A stretch of 64,000 nt of DNA, from positions 1,022,001-1,086,000 of the forward strand of contig JANATG010000011.1 in the NCBI GenBank assembly GCA_029449235.1, given 5' to 3'. Below the pieces are notes generated by a model, which was not told the origin of the DNA, ran no database searches, and saw only the letters and a program-made list of their open reading frames with translations. Position 1 is the first letter of the stretch. Every line of letters begins with the position of its first letter. This DNA is from Linnemannia schmuckeri. Lineage: Eukaryota > Mortierellomycota > Mortierellomycetes > Mortierellales > Mortierellaceae. Of the stretch, positions 11,489 to 23,100 are shown in pieces. Position numbers and translations under genes: made by a program.

Positions 11489-14400
11489 TGTGTCTGTCAC
11501 TGCCTGGAACGACTCTAATTAAGGATCAGGCAGTGCAGGTACCAACTAGGTGAGCAACATATTACTTTGAGACCCTGACTCTGACTCTTACTCAATTCCT
11601 TCCTCAGCCGTACCTGCATTGTCCTACTTGCATGCCTCACTTTACTTTGCTTTACCTGTTGCTTTGCTTTGCGGTAATGTACCCTTGTTTGTTGAGTTGT
11701 TGCTACGCGAAAAAGAAAACAAACTCAAAAATAAAAAACAAGCAAAGAAATACAGTGCGTCGGGAGTAGGGGCAATGCAAGAATGCAAAATTGCATCGTC
11801 CACGACATCAACCCGCGGGAAGAAGGAAAATTACAAGAAAAAAAAGGCAAGCCCTCATAGATGACAACGAAATTGATTTTTGTTAGGATGTGTGGCAGTG
11901 TCGATATGAAAAAAAAAAATCAACGGGCGGGGCTGAGACGAAAAAGAGACAAGGAAGGCGAGGATGCAAATCCAGGCTAATGAACAACGAATGTAGAAAA
12001 AAAAGAATGCTAAACAAAAATAAACACCATGAAGGCAAAAACCACAACGGGGCAGACAGGTGTGGTGTGGAATCTGGAAAAAGCCACATCATGTTTCGCT
12101 CACCACAGGGTAATTGGCAAGCATCAGTGAGAGCGGGTGAGAGACAGGCGAGAGCAGTTCTAGGCCACTCACTCTGCGCATGTCTTCTTTTTTTCGCGTG
12201 CATGAGCCGCATAAAAGATGGACGTCAACTCTGCAGGTGAATAGGAGAAACAGGGAGAAAGGGAAAAGGGAGAGAGAGAGGTAAGGGAGGATGTCCCGAG
12301 ACGAGAGACACACCAGTGTTTTTGAGTTCCTGCAAGAACCCAAAAAGAGGGAAGGGGCAAGGGGAAAGAGAGTATATTGGGATAACTGCTTCCTTAGATG
12401 CGCGGTGGAACAATGCCCGAGAAGGAAGCGTCTATGGTGGAAGAAGGAGAGGAAATGGTTGGTGATGGACGATCAAGGTTTTTTTTTCTTTTGCTTTTGG
12501 CTTTTGGCTTTTGGGCCTATGTTGAGAATTCTCCGGGCTAGAGCAGTGACAAAAATGGTCTAGAATGCAATTATCCTCTTTGTTGTCTCATCTGTCAATG
12601 AAATGAACAAAAAAAAATAAGAATGCGAGATAGAGAAGGAAGCCTTCGATTGATGTTCAAGAGGACGAGGACTGGCCGCACAAAGCAAAGACGATGCGTT
12701 TCTTTCTGCACCAGTTCAGTCGAGTCCAGTCCAGTCGGACTTTAGCAAGGGTAAGGCACTTTCTCTTCGAATTGACATGACCCTAATTGTCAGAGGTTAA
12801 GGAGCACCATCGTTGTGTTCGATAAAAATGGGAAAAGATGACCACAGACATACCAATTGGAGAAGGAATAAGAAAGCAAGAAAAAGTCCGCTCGAAGTGC
12901 AAGCAATTGAGAAAAACACCGCGGACGTTCATCGCTGAGTAGAATTTGCATTTGCTCTCGTTCTTTTTGAAAGGCAGCGTTGGTACGTACACTTGCCTAA
13001 CCCCTTAGACGCATCATTGGACGGTTTTTGGCTTATGAACAGATTCCTATTGTACTCACTCTATGTTTAGCGTGGACAAAAAAAAGAAAAGAAAAAAGGG
13101 GTTGGTTGAACAAGCGAAGCGCATCAGTCAGACAAGGGAAAACAAAAGGTAAAAGCGCAATAGAAAGAGAGAGGGAAGTAACAAACAATGAGGGACATAG
13201 AACGATCGAAAAAAAAAGTGGACACAACGTAGAAAGAATGAAGAAAGTCAGAAAAAAAAAAGTGTTGGAGTGGACGTGGACGTGGCTACAAAACAGAGCA
13301 AAGCCCGCTCTGTACTCAGCTGATGCCACTTGGGAAAAAAAAAGACCCCGAGAGAAAGGGAGGGAAAGTGGGACGTACCCACGGCACAAAGGCGAACGAT
13401 CCCCATTATAGTTTCGCTAACTCTTCGTTAGCCCGGTTTTCTTTGTGGTATTGTATCTTTTGTTGATACGGGGAGCAACATTGCTCGGTTCTGACTTCAT
13501 GATCGACAATGCTCCCTTGTCAGCCATGTCATGGAGCTGAGTGCGGTTTGTTGCGTCAGACTCTAACGCAAATATATCTCGCAATAAATGAAATGCAGAG
13601 AAGAAACTGGCTTTTGTTTTTTTACATGGCACAACACGCTAGATATGAAGAGTCGACAAAGCAGACATGGCTGAGGTGCATTTCTTTACTTGGTTACCTT
13701 TGTTACCTCTCTCACTTTCATAGGGCAAAGATATCTCACCCATCCATTCATCATGACTCCTCATACTACTGCGGCTTTGGAGCGTCAATGAAGAGTTCAA
13801 AAGGTTATGTTGTGTTTTTGACATCAAGATATAGAGTGAAGTTTTGAGATACTAGAAGACGAGACAATTGTCCACTGCCTCCGTGTTCAGGGAGCCCATT
13901 CCGGAGCTTTCCTTCTCTTTCCCCCTATTTGCCCTCCTTTGTAACAATAAGAAGAAGGAGACCTCGAACTAGTGTTGCGCATCGGACAATAATAGGGGTT
14001 CAAGGTATTGTTGTCCATTTAATGAAATCGAAGGTGGGTGTGGAAAAAGAAGCGTTTTAGTCATGCTCTTTTGTTTTGTGAACACCAACCCAAGCGCTCC
14101 GTCAACTAAAAAACTCAAAGCAAGGAAGGCAAGGGCGAGTAAAACGGGATATGCGGAGGCCAGACCGGACATAGGACAGGGTTAAAATAGTCCAGGCAAA
14201 AGAGGGAGGAAAGGAAATGAATGAGAAAATAACAGCTGGCTTTTTTTTGTGATGAACGGTGAGCATCTTCATTCGTGTTCCTTGCTGTTGGTTTGTGGTT
14301 TATTACAAAGTGGAAATGGAAACTACACTACCAGAACGAAACAAGGAAGCCGATTGAAGAAGGGTGTTCGCTTGTTTGTTTTGTTTATTGTTTGTTGTTT

Positions 14401-14993
14401 TGTTGTCTGCCCCGATTGAAGATTAAAGATGGAGACGGGAATGGTAAGAAAGGGGTGAATGGGATGATGAACCGGACAATTTTACGGAGACGAGAATACG
14501 GACCACGAATGACGATTAGATAACTCGATTAGTATTTGTCTGTTTGTCTGTTTGTCAGACAAACCGGTCGCGTTGTTCTTGTTTGTCTTTTTCCTTTCGA
14601 TCCTTCGCTGCTTGTTTCTTGGATTCTTCTGGATGAATGAATGGATGTGGAAGTGTGGATGAATGTGAAGCATAACCTTGTTTTGTCGATGTGCATCGTC
14701 TGTAAGGCACCTCTGGAGAGCAGCAAAGGTCGTCTGATTTGATGATAGTAAACTTTCGCCACCCACAAATCACCCGCTCCTCCACTCCTTCTCCAACGGA
14801 CCCTTCTTTGACTTCCATTCCATCCCGCAATTGCAACAGTAACGCATTACTCATAAGGTCATTTTTCTTCTTGTCAACAAAATGAGACATGCTGGGGAGC
14901 GAAAGAGCGAGAGGGAAATGGGACAATCTAGTTTCCGTGGCACAGTACAGTAAAAGGTAGCTCTTTTTTACTTGCTTCTCGCTTCTTGTTTCT

Positions 14994-14995
<2 letters not shown>

Positions 14996-15043
<48 letters not shown>
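14996..15043. repeat. 48-nt poly-T tract
   Basis: Uninterrupted T run. It could be the poly-A end of a retroelement on the minus strand, but no target duplication or element body was recognised beside it. Confidence 0.9.
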
Positions 15044-17658
15044 CACCTGCGGTGCCCCGTGGGCGATATGCGATAGGAATAGAAATTAGAAACTCAGCAC
15101 TCGACACCCTCGGACCCCGTTCGGTCGCCAGAAAAAAAATCCGCCCACCTAAAACCGGGCATATTTGTCCCCAAAAAACCCGAAATAGCTTATTTTTGTG
15201 AAAAAAGTGGTTCGACATCTCTCATCACATACACAATTGTAAAGGAAAAAGAGCATGCGGATGGGGAGAGCATGTATGCATGTAGGTAATCTTTGAAGGA
15301 AACAAAAAAGAAAAAAAAAGTAGATTTTCCCAACGGTTGAATGTAGGTACGGGATGCCTGGAACCCCTTCTGTCTCCTTGATGCCGCTTATCCAACCCAT
15401 TCCTCTCTATTTTTTTCCGTGATAAAAAGAAAGCAAAAGCAAATGGTCTGGTTTCCGCTGAGAATATGAAAACCAGCTGTCCAACCATACCAAAACTCCT
15501 GCTTTTGTTACTTTGTTTGTGTGCTTTTCTTTTGTGTTCACCTTTTTTTTCTTTTTTCCTTTGTTTTGATTGTTTGTCTACACATGAAAATGAATGAACC
15601 ATAGACACAAGAGAAAGTGGGAGAGCAAATGAATGTTAGCCTGCACAATATAAAACAACGAAAAGAAGCGATCGGAGGGGACAGGAGGGTCGGACAGGGG
15701 ACGGACGGATGATGGTGGATGGGATGGGATGGGATGCGATGATTTTATTAGTGTGCGTCAAAAATAAAAACGGCTGAACCTATGAACATCGTCCAACAAC
15801 AGCGACAAAGCAAACCACGCAAGGAAAAGAGACCACCATGGTTTTGTTGTTGATCCATTTCTGCAGCCCGTGATCTGTACCACCCTGCTCACCTAGACTT
15901 CAACAGAAGGATGCATGAAAGCAGAATGCTCTGTTGCTGCTGCTGCTGCTGCTGTATTTTAATCAGACAGAGAACCCGCCGTCGCATCTATTCCCCTAAC
16001 ATTTCACCCCTCGACTCGATTCAACACATACGCATACTCATACCCTCTATCTCTCCTACTCAAGCTGGCCTCGTCTTGCAACCCCTCAACTTCTTACTGT
16101 ATGTCTAGCTCTCCTCGCCCTTTTTTTGACGCACGCTGCACAAGACAAGACAAAGCAAGATAAGTGGACTATCTCTAAAGTGGACAGAGACAGAGTGAGC
16201 CAGAGTGAGCTAGAAGAGAAAGGAGAAGAGTCTCTTTGCCCGTTTTTTTTCTTTTTCTTCAACGATGATGTGTCCATGACATGGGTTGTGTCCGTGTGTG
16301 TGTACCCTTGAAAAGTAAAAAATAGGCATTCAAAAAAGGACGATCGGTTCGTTCGTTCTTTCGTTCAGGTTAGACACTACCGCGCAAAGAACGAGGAGAG
16401 CAGACAATAACGAGCGAGGAGGGAGGACAAAGATGAGAAGGGCGTATCGACAATACATTCGCAGCACAAAGGCAGTTGTGCGCCTCCTCTCTCTCGTGTT
16501 TTGTTTGTTTGTCGTCCGTTCGCTTTCACGATATTTATATCCATTCATCCCGGAAACGTGAAGTACACTGAAGACTGGAAAAAGAAGGAAACCTGGCGAC
16601 CACTCACGCTCTTTCTTTCATGGGTACTTACTAGTGGCGTTATCAAAAGCCTTCATTAATGTATTTTCAAATATTGAAAAAAATAAGCGAGTACATAGAA
16701 CCAGGGAAAAAAAGAGAGCGAATAACGACCGACCCGGGGACATAGAAGTATAATTGGTTGGAGAAGAAGGCGTCCGCTTATCCGATATCCCTGCTTGAGA
16801 CTCTGTCTGTGGGCACAACAGAGAAAAAAGTGTAAATGGATGTGGGTTCAATAAAGTTGTCGTTAACTTTGTTGGGGGCTCCTCGGGGAAGAGAGAGAGG
16901 CGGGTCATTGAAGAGGTACATGGACATACATGAAAAGGATAACAAGATTAATACTGTTATGGTTGGCAACCCCAAGGGCAAGAAAAGAGTGAGAGCAAAG
17001 AGCGAGGAAATGTACATGCACACCGAGAAACAATAGCCAACGATTTCTCTTCCTTACCATGGGTAATGGCAATAACAAAAAGGCGAGCATAACATGTTGC
17101 TTTTCTGAACCACTTTCTTCTTTGTCATCGTTCGTTCTTGAAGGCGTGCAAGTAAGCACGAGTGACAGTAGGACTGATTCTAAGTTGAAAATGGATTGAG
17201 CTGCGATCCTTTAGGTGTGAGTAAAAATATCCCCCGGTTCCTTCCTGATCTTGTGTTGGTCTCGCAATTTTGTTTGTCTTTTTTGTTTCTTTGATGGTCA
17301 AACAGGCCATTGAACCCTTTTTTCTTGTCTTTATTTTATTTTATGAATTGAATTTGCCCCTCACTCCCTTACACCCCCCAATGAATTGCTTTCGTGACAG
17401 GTCAGAAAGTGAATGAGAAATGAGCCCTTTGATGGTTCGTTATTGTTCGTTCGTTTGTTTAATCTGCTCTCTTTTATTTTCAGCCCCTCTTCCACTCACT
17501 ACTCGCTCCCTGCATCCAACTTGCTTCGTCTCTATTTCTCGTATTTTATTTTACAACTCATTTTGCCTGTCGCCGCGCCGTCCATTTACACTCATTTCCC
17601 CCGGGTATCAACTATCACTCACATCATGGTTGCACAGCCGTCTCCTCCTCTCCCTGGT

Positions 17659-17665
17659 ATAAATC
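17659..17665 (+). promoter_or_regulatory. TATA-like element of the MFS gene
   Basis: TATAAAT lies 212 bp upstream of the MFS start codon and is followed by a long CT-rich leader (about 17670-17820), a layout common to fungal promoters. The upstream ATG at 17626 cannot be spliced in frame to the MFS exon, so it is not the start. Confidence 0.4.
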
Positions 17666-17876
17666 CTTCTCACTTTCTTGCTTCTTTCCCATTTTTTTTC
17701 TCTTTCCTTTTTTTCTTCTTCTCCTCACCCTCAACCCTCTCTCCTCTTTTCTCGCCTCCCTCTTACTTCCTCCTCTCTCTTCCTCTTCCCACTCCCCACT
17801 CTTCAGTCCTTTCTTTGTACAAAACCAAATTCACATTTATACCCCGTTCACACGAAACTAACACATCATATCTAGC

Positions 17877-19707
17877 ATGGCTATCAAGGTGCCCACCAGT
17901 GGCCCCCTCGCATACATTGCGCACCACTACAACAACACAACCCTCCACCGCACAGATGCTCAAATCGAAAAGGAAAAGACTCTCGGCGTCGGTCCCTTGA
18001 GCATGCCCTACAACCGCTGGCTCATGTTCCCCGCCGCCTTTATCTTCCAGGCCATTTGCGGTTCCCTCTATGCCTGGTCCGTCTTCAACGACCCCATCGA
18101 CAAGGAGCTCTACGGATTCAAGATCGAAAAGGGCAAGCAGGTCGCCCTCAAGCACAACGCGTCCGTCACCTTCTACATCGCCGTCGGCTTCTTTGGTCTC
18201 TCTGCTGCCATCAACGGCCCCTGGTTGGAGCGTGTTGGTCCCCGCAAGGCTTCTTTGGTCGGAACTACTCTCTTCTTGGTCGGTAACATGGTTGCCACCA
18301 TCGGTATTCACTTCAAGGTACATACATGAAACGCGCACTTGTCTTTTTTTCTTTATTGTTTTCTCTTGCTCATTGAATACAATCCACATCTCCTGATAGC
18401 CATGATAATCAACTATGATAAACGCCTTTTATTTTGCCCATCCTTATCCTCTCGCTCACTCTTAGCTTATTGGACTTGTCTACTTTGGATATGGTGTTAT
18501 TGGAGGCTCTGGACTCGGTCTTTGCTATATTTCTCCCGTCTCTGCTCTTCAAAAGTGGTTCCCTGACCGTCGCGGTGTCGCTGCCGGTTTTGCCGTCTGT
18601 GGATTTGGTGCTGGCTCGATTGCCCTCGCCAAGGTCCCTCTCCCTCTCGCCGCCGCCATTGGACTGACAAAGACCTTCATGACCTTGGGTTTCGCCTACT
18701 TTGCCGTCATGTTCCTCTGCTGCTTGATCTTCCGTGTTCCCCCTCCCGGCTTCCAGGTCAACGGCATGGACATGTACCGCAACAAGGTCACCTCCAACGG
18801 AGACATCGAGGCCTTTAACACCGACAAGACCGCCAGCAACGTCCGCAACCCTGCCGCCTCGCTTGCCTTGATCGACTCTATCTTCTCGAGCGAGTACCGC
18901 CTCATCTACCTAATGTTCTTTGGTAACTCCATTGCCGGTCTCGTCTTCCTCTCTCGTCTCGCGAACATCGTCACCGATATCTTTGGCAAGGACGGCAACA
19001 CCGCTACCACCATCGTCTCCATCAACGGTGGCTTCAACTTGGCCGGTCGTCTCTTCTTTTCGACTGCCTCGGATCTCTTGGGCCGCAAGAACTGCTACAT
19101 TGTCATGTTGACCCTCCAGGTTGTCATTCTTGCCTCGCTCCCCACCATCATGGCCGTCAAGAACTACCCTGCCTTCTTGGCCGTCATTTGGATCTTGACT
19201 GCCTGTTACGGAGGTGGTTTCGGAACCATCCCTGCCTTCCTCTGCGACATGTTCGGACCTTCCAACATTGGAGCCCTTCACGGAATCATTCTCACCGCCT
19301 GGGCTATTGCCGGTGTCGGTGGTGGTCTTCTCTTCACCGGCGTCTACAATAATTTGATCAACAACGGATACACCATCAACGATTCGTGGATCTACTCCAA
19401 GAACTTGTATTGGATTCTCGGAGTTGCATCCATTGGCTTCATCTTCATTATGTTTGTCCGCACCAATATCCGTGACCGTCTCTTGCCCAAGGCCGATGGC
19501 GAGTTCACTCGCACCCGTTTCTTTGGCAAGTTTATCCGTATTGGCTCCTTTGGTGTCAAGGTCCTCAGCAAGGACCAGGAGGACAGGGAGTGGGCAGAGT
19601 ATGTCGAATCTGTCTCCCAGTCCACGCCCTCCACCATGCATGAAGTCAAGGGTGCCCAGCCTGTTGCCCTCGACAACAAGGATCTCCCTGGCAAGATGGA
19701 ACTTTAA
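17877..19707 (+). CDS. MFS carrier, oxalate/formate antiporter (OFA)-like
   Basis: Polytopic plasma-membrane carrier of the major facilitator superfamily, probably moving a small carboxylate; the substrate is inferred only from family resemblance. Exons 17877-18317 and 18466-19707 join in phase 0 to 560 residues. The first membrane segment, NRWLMFPAAFIFQAICGSLY, and the following AWSVF match the OFA group. Later landmarks are GPWLERVGPRKA (the loop 2-3 motif), GYGVIGGSGLGLCYISPVSA, KWFPDRRGVAAGFAVCGFG and, in the second half, NGGFNLAGRLFFSTASDLLG, the mirrored loop motif. A hydrophilic middle loop runs about residues 245-275, and the C-terminal cytosolic tail is about 60 residues. Expected twelve membrane helices. 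It stands alone: long intergenic DNA on both sides. Confidence 0.9.
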
Positions 19708-20760
19708 GCGTAAACAAAGCAAATCAGAAACCGAGGATAGAAAAAGAGAGCTGTATCATACCTTACCCAATCTCCTTTCTATCTAGCGCCCACCTTGTTT
19801 TTCTTCAAAAGCAAAAAAAAAACCTTTGTACATGTAGCTTCTAATATTTTTGCACTACGCACCCCAATACCATTAAAGAAAAAAATGCAAAATATACACA
19901 CGCTCTTCCCCATGTTCTATGCTCCATCGTGATTGCGAACAAACAAAAGGTCTGATAAACGATTTGCTTGGAAAAAACAACAGCCGAAACCATGCAACCT
20001 AACAACGCTGAACAAACAAAACAATCTTCCTAAAACCCGACAAAACGGCAGAACCTTGAATATTCTGGCTGTATGCACGCACACGCGAAGAAGTGCGATG
20101 GATGGCGCTCGGAGGTGGGTCAGAAGGTCAGGGGGTTTAGTCAGGGTGTAGTGGAGAAGCTCGGTATCTAGATAGGCGTTGTCTGCGTGTTTTTGTTTTT
20201 TTCTTCCTTCTTTCTCCACAAGAGCTAGCGGGATACAACATACCAGCTTATTGATTTTGTTTAGCTTATCCGAGTTTGGTTCATTTTTTTTATTCACTCT
20301 CGTTTTTGCGTGGTCCTTCGCCGCGTGTACCACGTTTTCACTCCTACAAAGATTAACTTTTTTTTTCCGTACGCAATTCCTGCAGAGATTAAGCTTTTTT
20401 TTTTTTTTATTTCTAGAATTGCCTCTGACATGGCCTATCTGTGCAGTACACGATATTTTTTTTTTAATCTAAGTCTTAACTAGGTGCGCGTACTTATTTT
20501 GCACAGAGGCATTTTAGTATGCTTGTGCAGGAAGCCGGTTACCCGACAGAATGTACTTGAGCACTGGAAAGGTTGGTCTAAGCGGTCCGCCGTTGTTGGC
20601 AGGCTCCACACGGCATTCCGACTGGCTCATCACCAGAGTTACGTAGCCATATAGTGGGCATACTCACTCTGTCCATGCACTTGTGTGCGTCTGAGAACTA
20701 TTTCATCTCAGGCCTCCTGGACAGGGGAGACTAGCGCAATACCGTCAAATCCTAATTGAG
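19708..20760. other. Intergenic, no gene recognised
   Basis: 3' flank of the MFS gene followed by AT-rich DNA with several T runs (20361-20467). The part from about 20510 to 20760 has a more balanced composition and leads into a tRNA-like sequence, so it may be a SINE body, but this was not proven. Confidence 0.4.
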
Positions 20761-20837
20761 CGTATCTTCGTAGGTCTGAACCCACGACCCTCGCGCTGAG
20801 AGGGGGAAGCTTTACCAACTTGGTGCAGAGATTAAGC
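20761..20837 (-). pseudogene. tRNA-like sequence, degenerate
   Basis: On the minus strand a D-arm-like AGTTGGTAAAGC is followed by an anticodon-arm-like stem (CCCTC/GAGGG) and GTGGGTTCAGACCTAC, close to a T arm. The T loop is one base short and the acceptor stem does not pair. It is therefore a decayed tRNA or the head of a tRNA-derived SINE rather than a working gene. Confidence 0.45.
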
Positions 20838-20930
20838 TACTACGCACGTGATCCATTAAACCTTGAATCATATGACATAATTTATACATAGAAATAAAAT
20901 AGCCTTAGGAATAGCTCTTGATATCGAAAA

Positions 20931-21002
20931 GGACCATTGGCCCAATGGAAAGGCGTTTGACTACGAATCAAGAGATTGCAGGTTCGACCCCTGCATGGTT
21001 CA
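20931..21002 (+). tRNA. tRNA-Arg(ACG)
   Basis: A full cloverleaf can be drawn: acceptor GGACCAT pairs with ATGGTTC (one G-U), D arm GCCC/GGC, anticodon stem TTTGA/TCAAG with loop CTACGAA giving anticodon ACG, and a perfect T arm GCAGG-TTCGACC-CCTGC. No intron. A weak point is the lack of a close Pol III terminator: the first TTTT is at about 21078. It lies about 110 bp before the transposon insertion; tRNA-adjacent DNA is a common landing place for elements. Confidence 0.8.
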
Positions 21003-21112
21003 TAAAATATATCCCTCCCCGTCCATTAAGGGTAGTGACTAGAGGTGTACCGGTGCGAAGCCCCGGGAACGTCTCTTCTTTTATTTTTGTAACTCAGAAA
21101 CGGGTTCTGAGT

Positions 21113-21121
21113 TATTAAAAA
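21113..21121. repeat. 9-bp target site duplication, left copy
   Basis: TATTAAAAA directly before the left terminal repeat; the same nine bases follow the right terminal repeat at 28782-28790. Nine bp is the hallmark length of Mutator-like elements. Confidence 0.9.
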
Positions 21122-21152
21122 GGGTTAATCTATTCGACAACCCGGGTTGCTC
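21122..21152 (+). repeat. Left terminal inverted repeat of the MULE
   Basis: 31 bp identical to the inverted right end. Similarity continues weakly to about 21172 (second TTGACAACCC). A further GGCAACCCAGTTGCCAAAT palindrome is at 21191-21210. Confidence 0.93.
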
Positions 21153-21289
21153 GCCTTAATTGACAACCCGGCAGTCACATTTTGCAAAATAATTTGGCAA
21201 CCCAGTTGCCAAATTACACCCTTGATGCGCCTGAACCATGCACCTGTACCACTGACTCCCGATACACCTGCCATACCTCTGCACCCAAC

Positions 21290-21495
21290 CATCTGACCCC
21301 AACCACACCACCATCACCATGTAACTAAGCATACATTAATACCCTAGTTCGCCCGTACCATTAACAGTATCCTTTCTTGTCCCTTTCTCTCTCTTCACAC
21401 GCGTGTGCCTTGTTCCCTATCTTGTTTCTTAAGCCCTTATCCCCATACTCTTGTCTTCTTCTATTCCCTCGTGCACACCTTCTTGCACTGCTGTT
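21290..21495. repeat. Subterminal direct repeat, left copy
   Basis: Resembles 28010-28216 in the same orientation, about 75-80% by eye, with shared blocks such as TTGTTTCTTAAGCCCTTA and CTTCTATTCCC. It lies between the left end and the 3' end of the passenger gene. A more diverged inverted copy is visible near 28430-28510. Confidence 0.6.
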
Positions 21496-21522
21496 ATATA
21501 GTAGAGAGTATATGTTTATTGT

Positions 21523-22398
21523 CTAATGAGGACGAACAATGTAAACTGGATCGTTTTGAATTCTCTTGAGCGCTTGCTCATCAACCTCCAAAGTGAACGA
21601 TCTTTCGCGCTTTGTCGATAAAAGGTTCTTGACTGTATCTCTAGTGAGTTTTTGCTCAAACATCAACTCTTCTTGCCTTTTCTGCTGGATATCAAGGTAA
21701 ATACGCTGTTGCTCGAAGGCCTTGCGATGTTGTTCCGCGAGGGCGCTCTGAAGATCGGTGCTTTGTTGGACTTGAGCGGTGGTGAAGGCCTGCAGGAACG
21801 TCATATGGTTCTCGGTCATTGAAGCCATGAACTTGGCATGCTGGGCTGTTGTACGCTCGGTGAATGACTCCAAGAACACTTGATGACGCTCAATCATTTT
21901 TTGCTCCAGGAGCTGCCCGGTAGTAGATTCTGCCGCTGGAGCCATTGATGTAGGAGCACGTGAAACAATGAGGCCGCCGCTTGAGGTGCTGTCGCTTGAG
22001 GTGCTGCCGCTTGAGGTGTCGCCGCTTGAAGCGCCGCCGCTTGAGTCGGATGAACGCAAAGATACAGCTTCCTGTTGTCTAGGAACCGAAATATCGACTT
22101 GCACCGTCTTCTTGAGTGCCTTTAGAGCGGTGTTTTTCGCAACCATACAGAGCTGATAGTGGCGCTGTAGAGACGAGTTAAGGGTAAATGTCGATCCGCA
22201 GTAACAGACAAAATCCATGCCCTTTGCAATTTGTCGATTAAAAGTGGTTGGTTGATCAGTATGTTTGCAAATGAACGTGATGGGTTGATCTGTGTGATAT
22301 GTTATAACGTGGTTCTTTTGAGACTTGGATAGTGGTCGACCAAGGACAAGAAGACCTTGACCACAATCGTAGTACGAACAAACGTTTCCGCGAGGCAT
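21523..22398 (-). CDS. Zinc-finger/coiled-coil protein, transposon passenger
   Basis: Function unknown. The 291-residue protein starts at MPRGN (22398); an upstream in-frame ATG at 22551 would add a low-complexity Ser/Pro stretch and seems less likely. N-terminal Cys/His residues include FVCYCGSTFTLNSSLQRHYQ followed by LC, that is C-x-C-x12-H-x3-C, a variant C2H2-like finger. An earlier CSYYDC...HVITYH...CKHTD could form a second metal site. A Ser/Gly/Thr run (about residues 117-140) is coded by an imperfect GGTGTCGCCGCTT-type repeat. The C-terminal half is Gln/Glu-rich and helical (KMIERHQVFLESF to EQQRIYLDIQQKRQEEL), likely coiled coil. It lies wholly inside the transposon, opposite to the transposase, and might be a DNA-binding accessory protein or a captured host gene. 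Confidence 0.6.
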   Translation of the reverse strand: MPRGNVCSYYDCGQGLLVLGRPLSKSQKNHVITYHTDQPITFICKHTDQPTTFNRQIAKGMDFVCYCGSTFTLNSSLQRHYQLCMVAKNTALKALKKTVQVDISVPRQQEAVSLRSSDSSGGASSGDTSSGSTSSDSTSSGGLIVSRAPTSMAPAAESTTGQLLEQKMIERHQVFLESFTERTTAQHAKFMASMTENHMTFLQAFTTAQVQQSTDLQSALAEQHRKAFEQQRIYLDIQQKRQEELMFEQKLTRDTVKNLLSTKRERSFTLEVDEQALKRIQNDPVYIVRPH

Positions 22399-22659
22399 GC
22401 CGAAAGAAATGGTGCTGGAAGGATGTTTAGAGTGAGATGGGGTTGGGGAAAAGATGGGGCTGGGGAAAAGATGGAGAATGTGCGAAGAATCGGAGGTGTT
22501 TTGTTTGCGGGTATTTATGCGCCTCATTTTATACACAAACCATGGATACAAAATGCATAATCCAAAGTTGACTATTCAACCGATGACTATGAATATGAAC
22601 TTTATTGCAAGAGATACTTGGTCATAATAAACAAACTGAGTAGCATCATATCCATCCAT

Positions 22660-23100
22660 TGAGGTATCACAGCAAGTGCGCGAGGCGCCTCGCTTCCTCG
22701 CAAAAAAGATTTTCCCTTTGAAAGAGGAATGGAGCATAATACGCGACAGGGCGCACATACATCCATTGACGTACCGTAGCAAGTGCGCGAGGCGTCTCGC
22801 TTCCTCGCAAAAAAGATTTCCTCTTTGAAAGAGGAATGGAGCATAATACGCGACAGGGCGCACATACATCCATTGACGTACCGTAGCAAGTGCGCGAGGC
22901 GTCTCGCTTCCTCGCAAAAAAGATTTTCTCTTTGAAAGAGGAATGGAGCATAATACGCGACAGGGCGCACATACATCCATTGACGTACCGTAGCAAGTGT
23001 GCGAGGCGTCTCGCTTCCTCGCAAAAAAGATATTCTCTTTGGAAGCGGACTGAAGCATCATAGAACATGCATACATGTCCATCCATTGAGGTACCGTAGT
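22660..23100. repeat. 107-bp tandem repeat array, about four units
   Basis: GTACCGTAGC recurs at 22771, 22878 and 22985, giving a 107-bp period. Variant copies at about 22665 and 23091 mark the edges. Units are more than 90% alike in the middle. Because 107 is not a multiple of three, the open minus-strand frame across the array reads each unit in a different frame. No codon constraint was seen, so I treat it as a structural repeat inside the transposon and not as a protein. Confidence 0.85.

Larger units (their letters stand above)
8735..17650. other. About 9 kb without a recognisable gene
   Basis: Between the divergent monooxygenase and MFS genes no reading frame shows a known domain, conserved motif or consistent exon chain. 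The stretch contains simple repeats (TATG around 11436-11488, a 48-nt T run at 14996-15043, GGATG near 15717-15737, CTG near 15933-15955), a 131-bp imperfect tandem duplication at 10777-11038 and a TATA/CT-rich promoter-like block near 9717. It could hold noncoding RNA genes or decayed DNA. Confidence 0.5.

Noticed and set aside
17626..17656. Alternative MFS start at ATG 17626 spliced to the main exon
   Set aside because: The possible donor at 17657 leaves a phase that does not fit the MAIKVP frame.
17763..18389. 208-codon antisense frame over the MFS start region
   Set aside because: Overlaps the well-supported MFS exon on the other strand; composition is that of a reverse shadow.
22660..23100. 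CRISPR-like array
   Set aside because: The units follow each other directly without unique spacers and the context is a eukaryotic transposon.
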